Counted from the first letter of the stretch, positions 47,212 to 56,733 are shown. The stretch: DNA of 64,000 nucleotides from Brevibacterium sp. S22 (GCF_004745485.1 NZ_RHFG01000001.1:124001-188000); one strand, 5' to 3'. Numbers and translations: made by a program. Notes: generated by a model from the letters alone, not told the origin.

Positions 47212-48534
47212 TCACATCCGCTCGGGTGGGGATTCGAGCAGCTGCAGTATCGGCTTGAGCGCGGAGCGGATGCTGATGACGCGGAACGCCTGGTCGCGGG
47301 CGAATGCGAAGAGGCGGGACCGGCCGAACATCAGTCGGGCCAGAGACCGCGAATTGTCGTGAGCCGCCTCGACACGCGGTCGCTGGCGGGCTTCGAAACG
47401 TTCGAGTGCGGCCACCGGTTCGGAGGCAACTGAACTGCCCGCGCTTGAGGCCGTGCTGGGCCGAGTGGCCAGGGCGGAGAGTTCGCCGGCGAGCACTCCG
47501 GCCGATTCCATCGCCATGCCGGCACCGATTCCGGCCGTGGGGAGGAACCCGGCCGCCGCATCACCGAGCAGAACGGTCCGCCCGTGGCACCACCGGTGTG
47601 CCCGTGAATCCCGCAGCGGCCAGAAGAAGGGTGATTCCGCCTCCTCGACCGCAGTGAGACAGGCGTCGATCCGCGGCGTCAGCACCGTGAGACGGTTGCG
47701 GACCTCGGCGGCGAATCGTCGCGGGCCGAGCGGCTGCCGGGAGTCGGGACAGCCGAGGAAGACGCCGATTCCGTCCTTGACCGGATACATTCCGAGGAAG
47801 AATCCGTCGCCCCAGATCTCATCGACGGCACTCTGATCGTCATCGGCTTCGGCCCAGCAGACCCATCCGCCCCAGGTCGTGTCCACTGCCGACACGGGCG
47901 ACGGCCCGTCGGCGCCTGTCGCGGCGGGCTTGGCGTTCTTTCCGGGGTCGGTCAACGCAGTCTTGCCGTTTACGAGTCCGCGGGTGCGGGAGTTCATTCC
48001 GTCAGCGATGACGACGACATCGAAATCGTGCTCTGCATCTTGGCCCCCATGGCCTCCTTGGGCCAGAGTCACAGTGGCTCCGGCTTCGGACAGTTCTGTC
48101 ACTGTAGTGCCGAACGCGATCGAGCAGTCGCTGACGGTGAGCACGTCGAGCAGTGCTGCGCGGGAGATTCCGCGGTAGTCGCCGTAGTCGGCCAGCAGGT
48201 CACCGAGGCGGTCCTGCCTGAGGACTCTGCCGGTATGCGCACGGGCGATATAGCGGTCGATGCCGACGCTGGATTCGAGGTAAGCCTCCCGGCAGTCGAG
48301 TTCGTCGATGATGGGATCGACCATCGGCATGAGGGCGAGCATGTATCCGGCGCGGTTGTCGCCGATCATGCGGCCGGAATCGGCCGAGCGGTCGATGAGG
48401 ACCGGGTGCATCCCGCGGCCCCTGAGCAGCTGAGCCAGGGTGATTCCGGCGATTCCGGCTCCGACGATGAGGATGCGCGGCTCTTCTGGACTCACGTCTT
48501 TCAGCTGGTCGTCGACCGTGACGCTGGTGATCAT
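47212..48534 (-). CDS. FAD-dependent aromatic-type monooxygenase
   Basis: Class A flavin monooxygenase-like protein, 440 aa. FAD site ILIVGAGIAGITLAQLLRGRG, and the GD motif LLGDAAAGFLPTAGIGAGMAMESA (the usual His of GDAAH is replaced). AAGGAG lies eight bases before the ATG. Divergent from a TetR gene whose twin operators lie between them, so it is probably induced by a substrate-like ligand. Substrate unknown. Confidence 0.85.
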   Translation of the reverse strand: MITSVTVDDQLKDVSPEEPRILIVGAGIAGITLAQLLRGRGMHPVLIDRSADSGRMIGDNRAGYMLALMPMVDPIIDELDCREAYLESSVGIDRYIARAHTGRVLRQDRLGDLLADYGDYRGISRAALLDVLTVSDCSIAFGTTVTELSEAGATVTLAQGGHGGQDAEHDFDVVVIADGMNSRTRGLVNGKTALTDPGKNAKPAATGADGPSPVSAVDTTWGGWVCWAEADDDQSAVDEIWGDGFFLGMYPVKDGIGVFLGCPDSRQPLGPRRFAAEVRNRLTVLTPRIDACLTAVEEAESPFFWPLRDSRAHRWCHGRTVLLGDAAAGFLPTAGIGAGMAMESAGVLAGELSALATRPSTASSAGSSVASEPVAALERFEARQRPRVEAAHDNSRSLARLMFGRSRLFAFARDQAFRVISIRSALKPILQLLESPPERM

Positions 48535-48579
48535 GTATGAGCTCCTTCGTCGATCCAGTTCAATGTGCCACCCTCAATG

Positions 48580-48628
48580 TGGACCGGGTGGTCCACACAC
48601 GATATCACCGACTGGACCGGATGGTCCA
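48580..48628. promoter_or_regulatory. Twin TetR operators
   Basis: Two near-identical palindromes TGGACC-GGGT-GGTCCA (48580-48595) and TGGACC-GGAT-GGTCCA (48613-48628), 33 bp apart centre to centre (about three helical turns). They occupy the divergent promoter region of the monooxygenase and the TetR gene. Confidence 0.8.
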
Positions 48629-48659
48629 TAGACTGGATGGCGATTGCTACACTGACGAC

Positions 48660-49268
48660 GTGTCCGAGACTGCATTGGCGCGTATGCGCCCCGAGAAGCG
48701 CGCCGCGCTCATTGACGCCGCCGCGCGAGAATTCGCTTCGCGAACGTTCGAGGAGGCGTCGCTCAATCGCATCATCTCCACCTGCGGGATGAGCAAGAGC
48801 TCCTTCTACCATGTCGTCGATTCGAAGGACGACCTCTTCGCCCTCGTCGTCGCCGATCTCGCTGCATCCGCCCGCCGGTTCTGGACACCGCCTGCTCCGG
48901 AGACTTTCTCAGACGGGTTCTGGGACCGAGCACGCTCGGTCTGGGGCAACATCGCGCGAACATGGCCGGAGAGCCCCGATCTCACGCGTCTGTGGCACAT
49001 CGTCTATGCGAATGCGGACAGTCCCGCGGTCCGGGAGCTCGCCGGCCATGTCGAAGAGTGGGTGCGCGCCGTACTCATCGTCGGGCGTAAGGCCGAGGCG
49101 ATCGATGTTGATTGTCCGCTCGAACTCCAGACACTGACGGTGTTCTCACTGCTGCGCACTTTCGATGAAAGGGCTCTGTCACTGACGGAGGACGACAGCG
49201 CGGCCGTCGATCCGGCGGAGATCTCGGTCCATCAGTTCCGACTGCTCACACGTCTGCTGCAGGCCTGA
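48660..49268 (+). CDS. TetR-family transcriptional regulator
   Basis: 202-aa regulator. HTH: ALIDAAAREFASRTFEEASLNRIISTCGMSKSSFYHVV; the ligand domain follows (about 60-200). GTG start at 48660 is chosen because TACACT (48648-48653) is six bases upstream; upstream in-frame ATGs would lie in the operators. It probably represses itself and the divergent monooxygenase. It converges on lldD. Confidence 0.9.
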   Translation: MSETALARMRPEKRAALIDAAAREFASRTFEEASLNRIISTCGMSKSSFYHVVDSKDDLFALVVADLAASARRFWTPPAPETFSDGFWDRARSVWGNIARTWPESPDLTRLWHIVYANADSPAVRELAGHVEEWVRAVLIVGRKAEAIDVDCPLELQTLTVFSLLRTFDERALSLTEDDSAAVDPAEISVHQFRLLTRLLQA

Positions 49269-49275
49269 CGGAGAC

Positions 49276-50529
49276 TCACAGGGAGTCGGCCGACAGCTTC
49301 CGGTCCGAGGCCGGTGCATGAGGCAGGCCCCGGACGAGTTCGGGACCGAGGTCGGAGATGCTGCGGACGCCCATGAGACCCATGGCGGTGAGGATCTCCT
49401 GCTGGATGAGGGCGATCGCCCTCTCGACGCCTCGCTGACCTCCGGCCATGAGGCCGTACAGATACGCCCGGCCGATGAGCACGAAGTCCGCCCCGGCGCA
49501 CAGTGCGGCGACGACATCGGTGCCGGACATGATCCCGGAGTCGAAGATCAGCTCCATCTCCGGTCCGACCTCCGCTCGGACTTCGGCCAGTGACGTCAGC
49601 GGGTCCGGAGCCCGATCCAGCTGACGGCCGCCGTGGTTGGAGACGACGAGTCCATCGGCTCCGACGGATTGCGCGCGCTGGGCATCCTCGGCAGTGAGAA
49701 TGCCCTTGACGAACAGTCGCCCGGTCCACTGTTCGCGGATCCAACGCAGGTCATCGAGGTCGAGAGTCGGATCGAACATCGTCGCTGTCATCTCCGCCAG
49801 GGACTGGGAGGTGTTCGACAGTGATGCGTACTTCGGCGGTTCGGTGGTGAGGAAGTTGAACCACCAGCCGGGGCGATAGGAGGCGTCGAGGATGGTCCCC
49901 AGCGTCAGTCGGGGTGGGATCGTCAGACCGTTGCGGTGATCACGCAGACGCTGACCGGTGATCGGGGTGTCGACGGTGACCAAAAGGGTCTCATATCCGC
50001 TGGCGGCGGCCCGCTGGATCAGGTCAAGGCTGCGTTGCCGGTCCTTCCACAGGTAGAGCTGGAACCACCGGGTGGAATCCGGTGCCGCCTGCGCAACGTC
50101 TTCGACAGAGGTCGTGCCCATCGTCGACAGTGAGAACGGGATTCCGGCCTTCGACGCCGCACGCACTCCGGCGACTTCGCCTTCGGAGTGCATCATGCGT
50201 GTGTATCCGGTCGGGGCGATGCCGAAGGGCAGTGCGGTTCGGGTGCCGGCGATCGTCGTCGACGTGTCCGGGGCGTCGACTCCATGGAGGATTCGGGGAA
50301 GCAGCTCGACGTTGCCCAGCGCGTCACGGTTCTTCGCCAATGTCCGCTCATCCAGAGCGGCACCGTCGACATAGTCGAACGGAGCCGTCGGCGTCACGCG
50401 CTTGGCGATGCGGCGGAGGTCCCAGATGTCTGCGGCCGACTCCAACCTCGCGGCGACTCGGTCGAGGCGGGGCAGGTCGAACTGGAGCAATGGAGCGAGC
50501 TCTTTGAGATCAGGCAGTCGGCGTTTCAT
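49276..50529 (-). CDS. lldD: FMN-dependent L-lactate dehydrogenase / alpha-hydroxy-acid oxidase
   Basis: Oxidises L-lactate (or another 2-hydroxy acid) to the keto acid with FMN. 417 aa. PFGIAPTGYTRMMHSEGEVAGVRAA, IPFSLSTMGTTSVEDVA, and the active-site SNHGGRQLDRAPDPL (catalytic His) followed by LIFDSGIMSGTDVVAALCAGADFVLIGR are the family landmarks. Start 50529 is supported by GAGGAG upstream. 48 bp downstream of a NarL-type response regulator, perhaps co-transcribed. Final electron acceptor not evident. Confidence 0.9.
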   Translation of the reverse strand: MKRRLPDLKELAPLLQFDLPRLDRVAARLESAADIWDLRRIAKRVTPTAPFDYVDGAALDERTLAKNRDALGNVELLPRILHGVDAPDTSTTIAGTRTALPFGIAPTGYTRMMHSEGEVAGVRAASKAGIPFSLSTMGTTSVEDVAQAAPDSTRWFQLYLWKDRQRSLDLIQRAAASGYETLLVTVDTPITGQRLRDHRNGLTIPPRLTLGTILDASYRPGWWFNFLTTEPPKYASLSNTSQSLAEMTATMFDPTLDLDDLRWIREQWTGRLFVKGILTAEDAQRAQSVGADGLVVSNHGGRQLDRAPDPLTSLAEVRAEVGPEMELIFDSGIMSGTDVVAALCAGADFVLIGRAYLYGLMAGGQRGVERAIALIQQEILTAMGLMGVRSISDLGPELVRGLPHAPASDRKLSADSL

Positions 50530-50576
50530 TTCTCTCCTCATTCTCGGCCCAGGTGGCGCTTCTCGGTCCGATTCTT

Positions 50577-51251
50577 TCACTCCCGGTTGAGGTAGGCGAG
50601 CACTGCCTCGACGCGGCGGCTCGTCGTCTCCCCCGCTTGGAGGCCGAGTTTGTCGAAGATCGCGCTGATGGCCTTCTCGACGGAGCTGACCGAGACGAAG
50701 AGTCGCTCGCCGATGCCCCGGTTCGACAGTCCCTCGGCCATCGCTTCGAGCACTTCGCTTTCCCGCGGGGTCAGGGTCGACAGCGTGTTCTGCCTCTCCG
50801 AGGTGGTGAGCAGCTGACGGACGACGTCGGGGTCGATGACCGTTCCGCCCTCGGCAATCCGATGGACCGATTCGAGGAACCGGTCGATGTCGGTCACTCG
50901 GTTCTTCAGCAGGTAGCCGACGCCCACCGACTCGGTGCTCAGCAGTTCTGTCGCATATTCACGCAGCACGTATTGGCTGAGCACGAGCACGCCGATGTCC
51001 GGAAAACGCCGTTTGATCGCCAATGCCGCCTCCAGCCCTTCGGTGGTGTGGGTCGGCGGCATCCGCACGTCGACGATCGCCAAGGTCGGTCGCAGCTCGG
51101 CGACCGCCCGCAGCAGCTCGCCTCCGTCTCCGACGGACGCGACGACGCTGATCCCTTCGTCTTCGAGCAGACTGCGGACGCCTTCACGCAGCAGCACCGC
51201 ATCATCGGCGAGAACGACGCGCATCTGATTCTCCGTCTGTATCTCTGTCAT
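50577..51251 (-). CDS. NarL/LuxR-family response regulator
   Basis: 224-aa transcription factor. Receiver domain with acidic pair Asp16/Asp17 (VLADDAV) and phosphorylation site Asp61 (AIVDVRMPP); a LuxR-type HTH follows at about 160-205 (LTPRESEVLEAMAEGLSNRGIGERLFVSVSSVEKAI). Start 51251 has AGAGG six bases upstream. Nine bases after the sensor kinase stop; the two form a two-component system, perhaps controlling lldD or unlinked genes. Confidence 0.92.
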   Translation of the reverse strand: MTEIQTENQMRVVLADDAVLLREGVRSLLEDEGISVVASVGDGGELLRAVAELRPTLAIVDVRMPPTHTTEGLEAALAIKRRFPDIGVLVLSQYVLREYATELLSTESVGVGYLLKNRVTDIDRFLESVHRIAEGGTVIDPDVVRQLLTTSERQNTLSTLTPRESEVLEAMAEGLSNRGIGERLFVSVSSVEKAISAIFDKLGLQAGETTSRRVEAVLAYLNRE

Positions 51252-51259
51252 GGTCACCT

Positions 51260-52450
51260 CTAGCTCTTCTCACTCTTCGTGCTGCCCATCTGTGCTTCGG
51301 CACCGAGCGGGATCCAAGCGCTCACCGTCGTGCCCGTGCCCTCTGCGGAGTCGACATTGAGACTCCCGTCGAGGGCACCGACCCGTCGCGCAAGCCCTTG
51401 GAGTCCTCCCCCGCGCGGATCGGCTCCGCCGCGGCCGTCATCGGAGATGGTCACGGTCAGCGCCGTCTGCGCCTCGGCGACGATGCTCACCGTGATCGCG
51501 GTCGCCTCGGCGTGTTTGACGACGTTCGTCACGGCCTCGCGAACGACGAAATAGGTCGCAGATTCCACTGCTGCCGGAAATCTGCCTTCCGGCACGGTCT
51601 GGAGGGTCAGCGGTACGGGGCTGCGCCCGGCGATCCGCTCGAGCACGGGGCGAAGCCCATGCTCATCCAGCGCTGTGGGATAGACCCGCCAAGCGACTTC
51701 CCGCATCTCGTCGATGAGGTCCTGGGACTGGATCAGCGCATCGTCGAGCAGGGATTCGGTCTTCACCGGATCCGAGGCCCGCCTGGCACGCGCGATGAGC
51801 ATAGACAGGGACACGACGTTCTGCTGCACGCCGTCGTGCAGGTCGCGTTCGATCCGGCGTCGTTCCTCGTCGATGGCGAGCACGACTCCACGGCGGGTCG
51901 TCAGCAGTTCGCTGATGCGGGTGTAGACGGCGAAGGGGCGCTCCACCTCGACGAAATGCGCGTCGATGCGGCTGTGCGCCCAGCTGGCCGCCTCGGCCAG
52001 AGCGACGGTTCCGATGAGGTTCGCCGCCCCGTAGAGGACACCGACGAACAGCGTCGGCTGGGAGATCGACCACATGTCGAACCCGATGTTGACGGCTCCC
52101 CCGATGAAGAATCCCTGGAAGAGCGAACCGAGAGTGACGACGAAGAATCCGCCGAGGAGGTTCGCCGTGGGGATGATGGCGAGACCTGCGACGAGGCCGT
52201 TGCCGAGCAGGAATCGCCGTTTCATCGGTGCAGATGCGAGGACGAGTCCGAATCCGCGGGAGTGCCGGGCGAGTTCCCAGCCCCGGACTCTCGTGGCCAC
52301 GCGTGAGGTGGGCGGGAGAACGGAGGTGATGACAAGCGGCAGGCACAGCAGACCACCCCACACGACAGCGAGGACGGACCGCGTCCACCGCGCGGCGAAC
52401 ATCCGTACTTCGGGAGGAAGGCGGGTGGACAGCGCGCTCGGCCAGGGCAT
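51260..52450 (-). CDS. Sensor histidine kinase (HisKA_3 type)
   Basis: Membrane kinase, 396 aa. N-terminal membrane segments (VLAVVWGGLLCLPLVITSVL and others to about 155), dimerisation/phosphoacceptor region DEERRRIERDLHDGVQQNVVSLS with His205, and HATPase region VVREAVTNVVKHAEATAI, DDGRGGADPRGGGLQGL. The start at 52450 is supported by TACGAT (52457-52462) six bases upstream. Paired with the response regulator below. Signal unknown. Confidence 0.92.
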   Translation of the reverse strand: MPWPSALSTRLPPEVRMFAARWTRSVLAVVWGGLLCLPLVITSVLPPTSRVATRVRGWELARHSRGFGLVLASAPMKRRFLLGNGLVAGLAIIPTANLLGGFFVVTLGSLFQGFFIGGAVNIGFDMWSISQPTLFVGVLYGAANLIGTVALAEAASWAHSRIDAHFVEVERPFAVYTRISELLTTRRGVVLAIDEERRRIERDLHDGVQQNVVSLSMLIARARRASDPVKTESLLDDALIQSQDLIDEMREVAWRVYPTALDEHGLRPVLERIAGRSPVPLTLQTVPEGRFPAAVESATYFVVREAVTNVVKHAEATAITVSIVAEAQTALTVTISDDGRGGADPRGGGLQGLARRVGALDGSLNVDSAEGTGTTVSAWIPLGAEAQMGSTKSEKS

Positions 52451-52604
52451 GAATCGATCGTAGCAACGCCGATCGCCGACTCACAGGGGGTTCGACCGCA
52501 GTCTCGGATTCCGGTTTTCCGCAACGGCACTTGCCGGTCGACTGCACCGACTGTGTGCCCGACCGCGTACCGACCTTCCCGCCCGGTACCTAGCGTGGAT
52601 AAGT

Positions 52605-53855
52605 ATGGATCTCGCACTCGAGCTGCTCACTGCCTCTCTCACCTCTCCGTGGGTGTACCTGCTCATCGCCCTGGCCGCGGCTCTGGACTCGCTCGTGCCG
52701 ATTGTGCCCTCGGAGACTCTGCTCATCACCGCTGCGACCTTCGCCGCGACGGGGCAGCCGCACCCAGCAGGGCTCGTCCTCGCCGCTGCGTCCGGAGCTC
52801 TCCTCGGCGATCTGGCGGCTCATCTTGTCGGCCGTTTCGCTGCGACCGGGGTCGGACGGTGGCGACGGTGGTCCCGAATTGAGAAGCTCCTCGGCTCCGC
52901 CCACACGGCTTTCTCTCGCCGAGGCGGGACTGTGCTCATCGCCGGTCGGTTCGTTCCCGGAGGCCGCAGTCTGGCGACCATCGGCTCCGGCCTGCTCGGG
53001 TTCCCGATCCGAAGCTTCCTGCTCTGGGACGGAGTCGGAAGTCTGGCCTGGGCGCTCTATTCGACGGGAATCGGACTCATCGGGGGCACGCTCTTCGAGG
53101 ACCGGCCGCTGCTCGGGGTCGCCGTCGGCATCGGAATCGCCCTGGCCATCACCGGCAGCGTCGAACTCGCCCGACGCTTGCAGAGCATGCGCCGGCGCCG
53201 CCGCACACGCAGCAGGCGCCGCACCCGCAGCAGGAGTCGATTCGACAATCTCCGAGGCCGAGATGTCATGATGGAGAGGATGTCTCAAACACATGTGTGG
53301 TACGTCAGCTACGGATCGAACATGGCCCGCGATCGGCTCGCCTGCTATCTGCAGGGCGGGCGACCACCCGGTGCGAAGGTGACCTATCCGGGTGCCAGAG
53401 ACAGCACCCTCCCCCAGGCAGAGGCCGGGATCGAGCTGCCCGGGACGATCTACTTTGCCGGAGAGTCGAAAGTCTGGGGCGGTGGCATGGCCTTCTACGA
53501 CCATTCCGTCCCCGGACCGACACCGGCCAAGGCCTACCTCATCACTGCCGAGCAGTTCGCCGATGTCGCGGCTCAGGAGATGAATCGGCCGCCCGAACCC
53601 GACAGTCCGCTGGAGCGGCTCGTCTTCGACCTGCCCTCAGGCAGCTCACATTCTGTGGGCCCCGGCGGTTACGAGACGCTGCTCGTCCTCGATGATGTCG
53701 ACCGCGTCCCCATGGTCACATTCACCGCAGCCCACGGTTCGACCGACACCGAACACACTCAGCCGCAGGAGCCATATCTGGCGATGCTGCGCACGGGCAC
53801 GGCTGAAGTCAGGACCGCTTCTGGGCTTCCCCTGCCCGCAGCTGCACAAGTGTGA
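52605..53855 (+). CDS. DedA-domain membrane protein fused in frame to a GGCT-like domain
   Basis: One open reading frame of 416 aa. Residues 1-205 are a DedA/SNARE-associated membrane domain (LDSLVPIVPSETLLITAATFAATG, AGRFVPGGRSLATIGSGLLGFPIRSFLLWDGVGSLAW); a very basic RRRRRTRSRRR linker follows. From about 226 it reads THVWYVSYGSNMARDRLACYLQGGRP, the YGSN loop of the gamma-glutamylcyclotransferase-like fold (often mislabelled histone deacetylase in actinobacteria), with WGGGMAFYD. No stop lies between. Three in-frame ATGs (53268, 53271, 53280) could start a separate second protein, the last just after GGAGAGG. First start has TAGCGT (52591-52596) eight bases upstream. It overlaps panE by 47 bp, tail to tail. 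Confidence 0.85.
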   Translation: MDLALELLTASLTSPWVYLLIALAAALDSLVPIVPSETLLITAATFAATGQPHPAGLVLAAASGALLGDLAAHLVGRFAATGVGRWRRWSRIEKLLGSAHTAFSRRGGTVLIAGRFVPGGRSLATIGSGLLGFPIRSFLLWDGVGSLAWALYSTGIGLIGGTLFEDRPLLGVAVGIGIALAITGSVELARRLQSMRRRRRTRSRRRTRSRSRFDNLRGRDVMMERMSQTHVWYVSYGSNMARDRLACYLQGGRPPGAKVTYPGARDSTLPQAEAGIELPGTIYFAGESKVWGGGMAFYDHSVPGPTPAKAYLITAEQFADVAAQEMNRPPEPDSPLERLVFDLPSGSSHSVGPGGYETLLVLDDVDRVPMVTFTAAHGSTDTEHTQPQEPYLAMLRTGTAEVRTASGLPLPAAAQV

Positions 53856-54774
53856 GGTCGAGCAGAGGAGTCGGCACTCCCAGCTCCGCAGCCTTGAGCG
53901 CCATGTCGCCGAGGATGTGCTCCGTTTCGCTCGGCAGCCCAGCCGTCACATCCCGGTAGAGGGATGAGGTGAAGGCCGAACCGTCCTCGGTGAGCATCTT
54001 CAGCGTCATGGCGTGTGAGGCCTCCGAGACCGGGTGTCCGGCCGTTGCCGCCACGGCTTCGAGCTCGTCGACGATGGCATGCACATGCGACCGGCCGCCG
54101 GCTTCCATGATCGCCCCGACCGGAGCACGGAACAGGCAGGTGACGACACCGGCCGCGGCGATGAAGGTCCACTTCTCCCACAGCCCGTCGATGATTCCAG
54201 CGACGGTCTGGAGCTTGAACCCCGGCACGTCGAGAGCGTCGGAGATCCGCGCGGGCACCTGGGCACCGTGGAGGTCGCCGATGGTCATCACGGCCAGGTC
54301 GGTGAGCTGAACGACGGCTCCGTCTCTGATGGTGCCGACGATCTTGACGAATCCGCCGAGCACCTGTCCGGGGTATCTGTTCTGCAGCTTCTCGATCTGA
54401 GCCATGCCGTTGAGGAACGGGATGATCGTCGTCTGCTCTCCGACAGCCGGTCCGATGTCATCGATGACCGAGTCGAGGCCGCCGGCTTTGACCGCGATGA
54501 TGACGAGGTCGAAGATCCGTGGTGCGGCTTCGAGCTCCTCAGCGGTGATGACATCGACCTGATTCGTCCGATCGGCATCGGGAGCGGTGAAGCGCATTCC
54601 TTCTGCGCGGACCGTCGCCGCTCGAGCCTGCCGGAGCAGGAATGTGACATCACGTCCGGCCTCCTGCAGATAGGTGCCGAAGGCTCCGCCGGTGGCACCT
54701 GCCCCGGCGATGAGAATCGACAGATCCGCGCCTGCACCGGTTCCCTGGGCTGCGCTGTCAGCTGCTTGGGTCAT
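53809..54774 (-). CDS. panE: Ketopantoate reductase-family protein (PanE/ApbA)
   Basis: NADPH-dependent reductase, 321 aa, that would reduce 2-dehydropantoate to pantoate for CoA synthesis. Binding loop [32 protein letters not shown], and the C-terminal domain [36 protein letters not shown]. PanE-like paralogues of unknown substrate are common, so the exact reaction is not certain. Its start overlaps the thiE stop by 4 bp (ATGA). ApbA was named for a thiamine requirement in Salmonella before it was shown to be ketopantoate reductase. Confidence 0.85.
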   Translation of the reverse strand: MTQAADSAAQGTGAGADLSILIAGAGATGGAFGTYLQEAGRDVTFLLRQARAATVRAEGMRFTAPDADRTNQVDVITAEELEAAPRIFDLVIIAVKAGGLDSVIDDIGPAVGEQTTIIPFLNGMAQIEKLQNRYPGQVLGGFVKIVGTIRDGAVVQLTDLAVMTIGDLHGAQVPARISDALDVPGFKLQTVAGIIDGLWEKWTFIAAAGVVTCLFRAPVGAIMEAGGRSHVHAIVDELEAVAATAGHPVSEASHAMTLKMLTEDGSAFTSSLYRDVTAGLPSETEHILGDMALKAAELGVPTPLLDLTLVQLRAGEAQKRS

Positions 54775-55454
54775 TCCAACTCCTCCTTGAGCTCCCGAGC
54801 GGCCGCCGCGGGATCCTCAGCCGAGGTTATCGCACGAACGACTACGGCACGGTTCGCACCCGCCTGTCGGACCGCGTCCAGCCTCTCCCCCGCCGCGATC
54901 CCGCCGATGGCGAACCACGGTTTGTCCGCCTCGGCGGCGGTGGCGGTGAGCAGCGCCGTTCCCACGGCTGCGCGACCGGGCTTCGTCGGGGTCTCCCAGA
55001 CGGGTCCGACACAGAAATAGTCGGTCTCCGGGTCCGCTTCGGCGGCGAGCGCCTGTTCGAGGGAATGGGTGGAGCGGCCGAGGATGACATCGGGGCCGAG
55101 TACGGCCCTGGCCTGAGAGCTGGTGAGGTCGCCTTGACCGACGTGGAAGACATCAGCGTCGGTGAGCAGTGCGACGTCGGCGCGGTCGTTGACGGAGAAG
55201 AGCTTGCCGTGGCGAGCGGCGACATCCCGGAGGACCTCCAAGGCTGCGATCTCCGCGCGGGCCTCGAGGCTCTTGTCCCTCAGCTGGATGATGTCGACGC
55301 CCCCGCGGTAGGCGGCGTCGAGGAACTCGGCGAGGTCGCCCTGAGAGGTCCTGGCATCGGTGCACAGGTAGAGCGACGCTTCGGCCAAACGGGCCTGCCT
55401 CCAGGCTCTCTTCGTCTGCCGTGCTGCGGTGCGCGGTGGCATCTGTGTGGTCAT
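54771..55454 (-). CDS. thiE: Thiamine-phosphate synthase ThiE
   Basis: Joins HMP-PP and thiazole phosphate to thiamine phosphate. 227 aa. [65 protein letters not shown] and FAIGGI are the family motifs in order. The start at 55454 is preferred over an ATG six bases earlier because TACTCT (55461-55466) is exactly six bases upstream of it. It is divergent from the thiO riboswitch and shares its -10 box. The panE-like gene is coupled downstream. Confidence 0.93.
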   Translation of the reverse strand: MTTQMPPRTAARQTKRAWRQARLAEASLYLCTDARTSQGDLAEFLDAAYRGGVDIIQLRDKSLEARAEIAALEVLRDVAARHGKLFSVNDRADVALLTDADVFHVGQGDLTSSQARAVLGPDVILGRSTHSLEQALAAEADPETDYFCVGPVWETPTKPGRAAVGTALLTATAAEADKPWFAIGGIAAGERLDAVRQAGANRAVVVRAITSAEDPAAAARELKEELE

Positions 55455-55459
55455 GGTCA

Positions 55460-55466
55460 TAGAGTA
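55460..55466. promoter_or_regulatory. Shared -10 element for divergent thiE and thiO transcripts
   Basis: On the plus strand TAGAGT (55460-55465) fits a -10 box for the riboswitch RNA; on the minus strand TACTCT (55466-55461) is the thiE box. They overlap in five bases, so the two promoters would compete for the same site. Inferred from spacing to the start codon and to the riboswitch. Confidence 0.5.
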
Positions 55467-55469
55467 GAG

Positions 55470-55555
55470 GAGTTCGCGGGAGCCTCCCAACGAGGCTGAG
55501 AGGGCGTAGGAGCCGACCGTCAGACCTGATGCGGATCATGCCGCCGGAGGGAGAA
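55470..55555 (+). ncRNA. TPP riboswitch (THI element)
   Basis: The conserved core runs from the P2 stem AGCCTC/GAGGCT through GGCTGAGAG, then ACCTGATGCGGATCATGCC and CCGGAGGGA. It senses thiamine pyrophosphate. The 3' end GGAGGGAG (55546-55553) is also the ribosome site of thiO, five bases before the GTG, so ligand binding should hide it. Exact 5' end is uncertain. Confidence 0.93.
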
Positions 55556-55558
55556 GTT

Positions 55559-56733
55559 GTGAGAGTCATTGTCGTCGGCGCCGGAATCATCGGCCTGTCC
55601 ACGGCCTGGTACCTGCGCCGCCTCGGTGCCGAAGTCACCATCATCGATCCTGTCCCCGCGTTGGGGGCGAGCCATGCCGCCGCGGGGATGATCGCTCCCG
55701 CCGCCGAGGTGGTGTGGGGGCAGACTCCCCTGTACCCGTTGATGCAGGCCTCGGCGCAGATGTACCCGGAGTTCGCTGCCGAGGTGGCGAGCGCTGCCGC
55801 GGTCGACCTCGGCTTCACGGATGCCGGAACTCTCGTGTGCGCCGGAGACAGTGCCGATCTGCAGGCACTGCGAGAGCTGCGCGAAGCTCAGTCGCGGTCC
55901 GGTTTCGCCACCGAGCTCATCACCGGCAGCGCTGCCCGCCGGGTCGAGCCCTCTTTGTCGCCCGCAGTGGCCGGAGCCGTGCACATTCCCGGCGATCGGT
56001 CGATCGACCCGCGTCGGGTCTCCGCGGCTCTGATGTCTGCCCTGACCGCTGACTCAGTGTCGCACCTCATTCGGCAACGGGCAGTCGAGCTGCTGAGGGA
56101 CGGTGATGCGACCGTGGGCGTCGCACTGAGCGATGGTCGTCGGTTGGAAGCCGATCAGGTGATCCTCTGCGCCGGCAGCACCAACAACACGATCCATGGT
56201 GCCCCGCAGCTGCCGATCCGGGAGGTCTGGGGTGATGTTCTGCGACTGCGAGCCCCCGCCGAGGTGACTCCTCTGCTGAGCCGCACCATTCGCGGGCTGG
56301 TCAACGGCCGCTCCGTCTATCTGGTTCCTCGCCCCGACGGCGAGATCGTGCTCGGTGCCAGTTCCCGTGAAGATGGTCGCTCCGGCACCCCCGCCGGGGC
56401 GATCCACCGACTGCTCGCCGACGGGCAGCGACTGGTCCCAGGCATTCTCGACGCGGAGATCACCGATATCACCACCCGAGCCCGCCCCGGGTCCCCCGAT
56501 GACCTGCCGATGATCGGGCGCATCGATCCCGGCTGCATCGTGAGCACCGGGTATTTCCGCCACGGCATCCTCTTGGCCCCGTTCGGCGGCAGACTCGGCG
56601 CCGAACTCGCCCTGGGAACCGTGTCCGACTGGCCTCCTGACGGGTCGCTCGAGTCCGTGTCCCCACATCGCTTCACCACCGAAACCACTGCCGGCCCGAA
56701 CCACGCAACTGCCTACTCGACGAGGAGCATGTC

